NCBI RefSeq assembly: GCF_001721295.1
Contig: NZ_MDDS01000025.1
Coordinates: 1-48,853 of the forward strand
Origin: Sphingomonas turrisvirgatae
Lineage (GTDB): Bacteria > Pseudomonadota > Alphaproteobacteria > Sphingomonadales > Sphingomonadaceae
DNA: 48,853 nt
Direction of reading: 5' to 3'
Position 1 is the first letter of the stretch; the number at the start of each line of letters is the position of its first letter. Made by a program: the position numbers and the translations under genes. Below the pieces are notes generated by a model that was given only the letters and a program-made list of their open reading frames with translations, made no database searches and was not told where the DNA came from. Shown here one piece after another: positions 44,536 to 48,853 of this stretch.

Positions 44536-45378
44536 ATGCTGACGGTGCGCGCCGCGCTGGCCGAGGCTGCCGCACGGATCGATTCCGCCACGCCACGACT
44601 TGATGCCGAACTGCTGATGGCACACGCCCTGGGCGTCACGCGCGACGCGCTGCTGCTCGGGCATCTTGGCGACCCTGCCCCGGCGGGTTTCGCCGCGTTG
44701 CTCGAGCGCCGGCTGAACCATGAGCCGATTGCCTATATCGTCGGTACTCGCGGCTTCTGGAGCATCGACCTTGAGGTCGGCCCGGGCGTGCTGGTACCCC
44801 GCGCCGACAGCGAAACGCTGATCGAGGCGGCGATCGCGCATTTCCCCGATCGCGCCGCCCCGTTGCGTATCCTCGACCTCGGCACCGGGCCGGGCACGCT
44901 GCTGTTCGCCGCGCTGAGCGAATGGCCCAGGGCTACCGGACTGGGGATCGACGCCTCGCCGGCCGCGCTCGATTATGCCCGTCGCAATGCCGAGGCGCTC
45001 GGGTTCGCCGATCGCGCGACGCTGCAGCAGGGAGACTGGTTTGCCGGCGTTGGCAGCAGCTTCGACCTGATCCTGTGCAACCCGCCCTATATCGGCCTCG
45101 ACGAACCGCTTGGGCCTGAAGTGCGCGAGCACGAGCCGGGTGAGGCGCTGTTCGCGGGCCAAGATGGCCTGGACGACTATCGCCGCATCATACCGCGCCT
45201 TTCGGCCCATCTCGCACCCGGTGGCATCGCTATCCTCGAGACCGGCTGGGCGCAGGGCGACGCCGTCTCCGCCCTGGTCGGCGCCGCGGGCCTGACCGCC
45301 TGCCTCCATCGCGATCTGGGTGGTCGACCGCGGGCAGTGTCGGCCAAGTTGAACTATCACTGCGCCACCCCAATATAG
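44536..45378 (+). CDS. prmC: Release factor glutamine methyltransferase
   Basis: N5-methylates the glutamine of GGQ in RF1 and RF2 using SAM. The protein has 280 residues: helical N-domain, FWSIDLEVGPGVLVPRADSETLIE, SAM motif LDLGTGPG (113-120) and the substrate-binding NPPY at 182-185. ATG 44536 with GAGG upstream; the in-frame GTG-side extension to 44494 overlaps prfA and is not needed. Pairing with prfA is conserved in bacteria. Confidence 0.96.
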   Translation: MLTVRAALAEAAARIDSATPRLDAELLMAHALGVTRDALLLGHLGDPAPAGFAALLERRLNHEPIAYIVGTRGFWSIDLEVGPGVLVPRADSETLIEAAIAHFPDRAAPLRILDLGTGPGTLLFAALSEWPRATGLGIDASPAALDYARRNAEALGFADRATLQQGDWFAGVGSSFDLILCNPPYIGLDEPLGPEVREHEPGEALFAGQDGLDDYRRIIPRLSAHLAPGGIAILETGWAQGDAVSALVGAAGLTACLHRDLGGRPRAVSAKLNYHCATPI

Positions 45379-45470
45379 TGCTTGGAGAAAGTTGCCGCGC
45401 GGGCTAAGGATTGGCTCGGGGCAGGCAGTTTCAACCTAAATCGTTGAGAATGAACGCCGACCCACTTCAG

Positions 45471-45503
45471 GCATGAGCGCTGCTGATTGTCCGGCAGCCA
45501 TGC
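45471..45503. other. Imperfect hairpin in the prmC / DUF4167 gap
   Basis: GCATG-AGC-GCTGCTG-ATTGTC-CGGCAGC-CATGC folds into a 12-bp stem with a 3-nt bulge and one G-U pair. The surrounding 237 nt (45379-45615) otherwise show no gene; a short duplicate GACCCAC flanks the hairpin (45459 and about 45517). No T-run follows, so it is not a typical terminator. It may be part of an RNA leader or a dispersed intergenic repeat. Confidence 0.35.
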
Positions 45504-45615
45504 GGGAAAGTCGCTGCGGACCCACGGGGCCGAAGCGGCGCGCGGTGTAACACGCATCCGGGATCGCTTATCTGACCGATGGCGGATTGAGTAAGGACAG
45601 GACACACAGACGTTG

Positions 45616-46401
45616 ATGAACAATCGTCAGGCGAACAACGGTCGCCGTCGTGGCCGTGGTGGTCAGGGCCAGCGCCAAGGTGGCGGCAATCCCAACCAGG
45701 GCAACCGTATCGACAACCGCGCGCGCGGCAACGCTGCCCAGTTGCTCGAAAAGTACAAGAACCTCGCTCGCGATGCGCAGATGCAGGGCGATCGGGTCAA
45801 CACGGAATATTATCTGCAGTTCGCCGATCATTATTTCCGCGTCCTTGCCGAAAGCCGTGCGCGCTTCGAGGAGCAGAATCCCGGGCAGCAGCAGGGCCGC
45901 CGCCCCAGCACCGACATCGACCTTTATGACGATGAATTCGGCGACGAGGGTGCCGAGGGCGAGCGCGGCAGCGAGGGTGAAGCCGGTGACGAGCAGCGCC
46001 ACGAGCGCCAGCCGCGTCAGGACCGCTCACGCGAAGATCGTCAGCGCGATGATCGTCCCCGTGATGATCGCCCGCGCCGGGATCGTGACGGACGCCGCGA
46101 TCGCGACGAGCGCGAACCTCGGCGCGAGCGCGCCGATCGCAGAGACGAGCCGCAGGCCGAAGCACCCGCACTGGCGCCCGTGCCGGCCCCGGCCAACGAG
46201 GATGAGGCGCTGCGCGACCAGCCGCGCCGCCGCGGCCGTCCGCGCCGGGAGGGCGTGGCCAGCGAGGAAATCGCAGCGGATCACGGCATCGCCGCAATCC
46301 TTCCGCCGGCGCTGGGCGTCGAGGGCGAAGTGGTGGTCGAAGCCAAGCCGCGCCGCCGCCGGGTGAAGAAGGTCGAGGGCGAGCCCGAGGCTGCTGAATA
46401 A
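45616..46401 (+). CDS. DUF4167 protein
   Basis: Alphaproteobacterial protein of unknown role, 261 residues, with a folded-looking DUF4167 segment at the N-terminus: MNNRQANNGRRRGRGGQGQRQGGG, then NAAQLLEKYKNLARDAQMQGDRVNTEYYLQFADHYFRVLAESRARFEEQ (about 39-87). The rest is highly charged and repetitive (Arg/Asp/Glu) and probably disordered, ending in a Lys/Arg-Val basic patch. The Arg-Gly-rich start suggests RNA contact, but this is inference. The TTG two codons before at 45613 is an alternative start. Position after prfA-prmC is typical of the group. Confidence 0.88.
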   Translation: MNNRQANNGRRRGRGGQGQRQGGGNPNQGNRIDNRARGNAAQLLEKYKNLARDAQMQGDRVNTEYYLQFADHYFRVLAESRARFEEQNPGQQQGRRPSTDIDLYDDEFGDEGAEGERGSEGEAGDEQRHERQPRQDRSREDRQRDDRPRDDRPRRDRDGRRDRDEREPRRERADRRDEPQAEAPALAPVPAPANEDEALRDQPRRRGRPRREGVASEEIAADHGIAAILPPALGVEGEVVVEAKPRRRRVKKVEGEPEAAE

Positions 46402-46423
46402 GCGGCTGCCGCGGCAGGAAAAT

Positions 46424-46457
46424 AAAGGCCGGTCCGTGGCGCACGGGCCGGCCTTTT
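46424..46457 (+). terminator. Rho-independent terminator after DUF4167
   Basis: A 12-bp stem with one G-U pair (GGCCGGTCCGTG / CACGGGCCGGCC), extended by AAA/TTT and ending in TTTT, 22 nt after the stop. Confidence 0.9.
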
Positions 46458-46533
46458 CGTTGCGGCGGCATTGCCAGTTGACTTGCCGCCGGCGCTGGCG
46501 ATGCTGCCCGGACAAGCAGTTCGGGGGACTGGG

Positions 46534-47895
46534 ATGCGACGTCTGACCATGGCGCTGGCCGCTACAAGCGCCGCACTGTCCGGCACCCTCCATGCACAGT
46601 CGGTCGAGCAGGCCGCGCAGGGTCCAAACGCGCAGGGCGACGTCGCGGTCACCATCTACACCAACAACATTGCCATGATTCAGGACAGGCGCGAGTTGCG
46701 CCTTCCCGCCGGCAAGTCGCGCCAGGACTTTCCCGACGTGGCGGCGCAAATCCGCCCCGAAACCGTGACCCTCGCCACCAGCGGGGCGACCGTGCTGGAA
46801 CAGAATTTCGATTTCGACCTGCTGAGCCCCGCGGCGTTGATGGAAAAGGCGGTCGGCCAGAACGTCACCATCGTCCGCAATGGCCAGAGCCTTCCGGCCA
46901 AGGTGCTGGCTTATAACGAGGGTGCCGTTGTCGCGGTCAACGGGCGGATCGAAATCCTTCAGAAGGAAGATCGCGTGGTGTTCCCGACGCTCCCGGCTTC
47001 GCTGCGCGCACGTCCAACGCTCTCGGTCACGCTCGACGCCACCAGTGCGGGCAGCCGCCCGGCAACGCTCAGCTACCTCACCTACGGCATGGGCTGGCGC
47101 TCCGACTATGTCGTGCTGTTCGACGAAAAGGCCGGCAAGATCGACGTGCAGGGTTGGCTGACGCTCACCAACAACAGCGGCACGACCTATCGCAACGCTA
47201 CCACGCTGCTCGTGGCGGGCGGCGGTGGTCAGGGCGGGCGCGGGTCGCTGATGCAGCCGGGAACCGAGACGGCTGGCCGCGAGCGGATCGGCGACTTCTA
47301 CGTCTATCCCATCGCCGGTCGCGTCACGATCGCGCAGCGCCAGCAAAAGCAGGTGAGCTTCCTCGATGTCGCCGGGGCGCCCGCAGCCAAGGCCTACGCC
47401 TATCGCAACGCCTGGCTAGGGCGACAGGACCAGCCGCGCAGCGTCGATACCGTGCTGCGTTTCTCGTCATCAAAGGACGGCGGCCTCGGCGATGCGCTGC
47501 CCGCCGGCACTGTCCGCATCTACATGCGCGACGCGCGTGGCGCTCCGCAGTTCATCGGCGAGAATGGCATCGGCCATACCCCAATGGGCTCGCGCATTGC
47601 GATCAAGACCGGCGAGGCGTTCGACGTGAAGGTCAAGTCGGTGGTGCAAGCGCGCGAGCGCGTCGGCAGCAGCAAATGGCGCACGACCATGGTCTACACG
47701 CTCACCAACGCCAAGGACGAGCCAGTAAGCGTCGAACTCTCGCAAGGCGGGCTCGACAGCTGGTGGAAAGACACCAGAATCCTGAACGAAACCTTGGCAA
47801 GCGAACGCGTCAATGCCGACGAGGCGCTGTGGAAGGTAAGCGTTCCCGCCAATGGCGATGCGACCGTTACCGCCACCTTCGAAACCCGGTACTGA
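46534..47895 (+). CDS. DUF4139 protein, first of a tandem pair
   Basis: Secreted or periplasmic protein of unknown role, 453 residues. A signal peptide (MRRLTMALAATSAALSGTLHAQ) is followed by DVAVTIYTNNIAMIQDRRELRLPAGKSRQDFPDVAAQIRPETV (about 38-80), the N-terminal domain, and DUF4139 itself from about 165 (LSYLTYGMGWRSDYVVLFDEKAGKIDVQGWLTLTNNSGTTYRNATTLLVAGG) to the end. ATG 46534 with GGGGGAC upstream; a frame open from 46471 adds residues with no signal character. The next gene begins 12 nt downstream and is a paralogue. Confidence 0.85.
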   Translation: MRRLTMALAATSAALSGTLHAQSVEQAAQGPNAQGDVAVTIYTNNIAMIQDRRELRLPAGKSRQDFPDVAAQIRPETVTLATSGATVLEQNFDFDLLSPAALMEKAVGQNVTIVRNGQSLPAKVLAYNEGAVVAVNGRIEILQKEDRVVFPTLPASLRARPTLSVTLDATSAGSRPATLSYLTYGMGWRSDYVVLFDEKAGKIDVQGWLTLTNNSGTTYRNATTLLVAGGGGQGGRGSLMQPGTETAGRERIGDFYVYPIAGRVTIAQRQQKQVSFLDVAGAPAAKAYAYRNAWLGRQDQPRSVDTVLRFSSSKDGGLGDALPAGTVRIYMRDARGAPQFIGENGIGHTPMGSRIAIKTGEAFDVKVKSVVQARERVGSSKWRTTMVYTLTNAKDEPVSVELSQGGLDSWWKDTRILNETLASERVNADEALWKVSVPANGDATVTATFETRY

Positions 47896-47907
47896 GGGGG
47901 CCGATCG

Positions 47908-48732
47908 GTGCGGGCGTTCCGCACGATCCTGCCGGGCTTGCTCATGCTGAGCCTGCACATCCTGGACGGCGTAGCACACGCACAGGAGGTGCAGACCTCA
48001 TCCGCGCCCGATTCCCTCGCGGTGACGATCTATCGCGCGCCCGATCGCAGCGCCGACGAGAAGATCGGGCGGCACGGCCTCCGCGGCTATGCGCTGATCA
48101 GCGAGACGCGCACGATCCGCATTCCGGCGGGACGCGCAACGATCCGCTTCGAAGGCGTCGCCTCCGGCATCCTGCCCGAGAGCGCGATCGTCACCGGCCT
48201 GCCGCAAGGGGTGCGTGAGAAGAACCTCGGCGGCGACCTCCTCTCTGCAGCCTCGCTCTACAGCCGGGGCTATGCCCGCCCCGTGACGCTGCGGCGCACG
48301 CGCGGAGGCCGGACTGTGGAGGAGCGCGCGATCATCCGGTCCGGCCCGGCCGGCGCAGCGATCGTCGAGACAGCGCGCGGGTTCGAAGTGCTGAATTGCG
48401 GCCCCACGGACGATGCCCTGGCATATGACGCCGTGCCGCCAGGGCTCTCGGCCAAGCCGACACTGTCGATCGAGACGGATTCGCCTCAGGCCGGCACTGC
48501 GATCGTCACCTTGTCCTACCTTGCCTGGGGTTTCGACTGGCAGGCCAACTACATCGCCAGGCTGAACGAGGATGAGAAGGGCGGCGCAAAGACGATCGAC
48601 CTGTTTGCCTGGGTGACGCTCGCCAGCACCGATCTGACCAGCTTCGAAAATGCCCAGACCATGGTCATTGCCGGCAAGATCAACCGCACGACCAATCGCT
48701 TGTCCAACCCGTATGACGGTGCCGACGAATAG
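47908..48732 (+). CDS. DUF4139 paralogue, probably cut by the contig end
   Basis: 274 residues to a stop that lies where adapter-like sequence begins, so the real C-terminus is probably missing (about 450-500 residues would be usual). GTG 47908 with GAGGGGG upstream; signal peptide near 1-27 (FRTILPGLLMLSLHILDGVAHAQ). It repeats the layout of the previous gene: SLAVTIYRAPDRS, RTIRIPAGRATIRFEGVASGILPESAIVTGLP and LSYLAWGFDWQANYIARLNE..LFAWVTLASTDLTSFENAQTMVIAGKINR. Beyond about residue 260 the sequence should not be trusted. Confidence 0.75.
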   Translation: MRAFRTILPGLLMLSLHILDGVAHAQEVQTSSAPDSLAVTIYRAPDRSADEKIGRHGLRGYALISETRTIRIPAGRATIRFEGVASGILPESAIVTGLPQGVREKNLGGDLLSAASLYSRGYARPVTLRRTRGGRTVEERAIIRSGPAGAAIVETARGFEVLNCGPTDDALAYDAVPPGLSAKPTLSIETDSPQAGTAIVTLSYLAWGFDWQANYIARLNEDEKGGAKTIDLFAWVTLASTDLTSFENAQTMVIAGKINRTTNRLSNPYDGADE

Positions 48733-48853
48733 AGAGGTCTATATGTGGGGGGGCTCGGCAGCATTAGGTGGGTCCAGCATAGTACACAGCTGTCACTATG
48801 ATAGAGCTCTACAAGATAGCCGCGTGGTGCGGCGGCGTAGAGGACGTCGGCGG
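48733..48853. other. Low-complexity or adapter-like contig end
   Basis: Contains GTGGGGGGGCTCGG, close to GTGGGCTCGG of the Nextera read-2 adapter, and later CTGTCACTATGATAGA, which loosely recalls CTGTCTCTTATACACA. Composition and reading frames break from the coding sequence before it. Probably degraded adapter or chimeric read ends. Confidence 0.6.

Noticed and set aside
45357..45623. An 88-codon minus-strand frame between prmC and DUF4167
   Set aside because: No ribosome site, overlaps the ends of two real genes, no recognised family; the gap is better described as non-coding.

Overview
The window looks like one whole assembled contig from a GC-rich alphaproteobacterium of the Sphingomonas type. 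The supports are a carotenoid set (crtY, crtI, crtB, crtZ) as in yellow sphingomonads, a DUF4167 protein next to prfA-prmC, a lone sucC, a branched-chain 2-oxo acid dehydrogenase, and GTCAYSCCGGC..GCCGG repeats. The genus is inferred from gene content only. Both ends carry non-genomic sequence: positions about 78-107 resemble an Illumina Nextera adapter, and the last ~120 bases look like degraded adapter, so the outermost calls are unreliable.

Layout. 1-590: junk, one REP-like hairpin and a YbaN/DUF454 membrane protein. 764-19069: a flagellar block. A large flagellin on the minus strand faces away from a sigma-54 activator, which heads an almost gap-free run fliE-F-G-H-I-J-K-L-M-N-O-P-Q-R, flhB, fliD, fliS and a stand-alone receiver-domain protein. 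Together these encode the MS ring, switch, export gate and ATPase, hook-length control, cap and chaperone. Rod, hook, stator, flhA and che genes are absent. 19091-23689 (minus): argH, lptM-like lipoprotein, lysA, siroheme synthase N-domain and zntB in one tight operon. 23706-25219 (plus): a TlpA-like lipoprotein thioredoxin and a coupled membrane protein. 25370-29064 (minus): bkd E1alpha, E1beta and E2, without E3. 29305-30240: prs. 30237-36020 (mostly minus): tauE-like, crtZ, then crtY-crtI-LOG-crtB with 4-nt overlaps. 36106-40679: an SDR, sucC, etfB-etfA and an unknown secreted protein. 40772-42022 (minus): nhaA. 42071-46401: hisS, prfA, prmC and DUF4167. 46534 to the end: two tandem DUF4139 proteins, the second probably cut by the contig end.

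How the parts work together. The flagellar activator keeps GAFTGA and therefore should work with sigma-54. Two GG-N10-GC elements fit this, a near-perfect one before fliK and a weaker one before fliD. The flagellin/activator intergenic region holds CGGCAA half-sites and a tandem TTTACCA pair that resembles a CtrA site. FliM lacks the usual N-terminal CheY-binding peptide, while a REC plus coiled-coil protein closes the cluster. CrtB, CrtI, CrtY and CrtZ lead from GGPP to zeaxanthin; crtE and crtG are not here. HisS, RF1 and PrmC are translation functions, and PrmC modifies RF1.

No tRNA, rRNA, CRISPR array, insertion sequence or prophage was seen, and no gap between genes exceeds 300 bases. 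I found no convincing new multi-gene system. The items most worth checking are the FliM N-terminus, the flagellar regulatory sites, the flagellin made of repeated IN modules, the LOG gene inside the carotenoid operon, and the adapter-contaminated ends.
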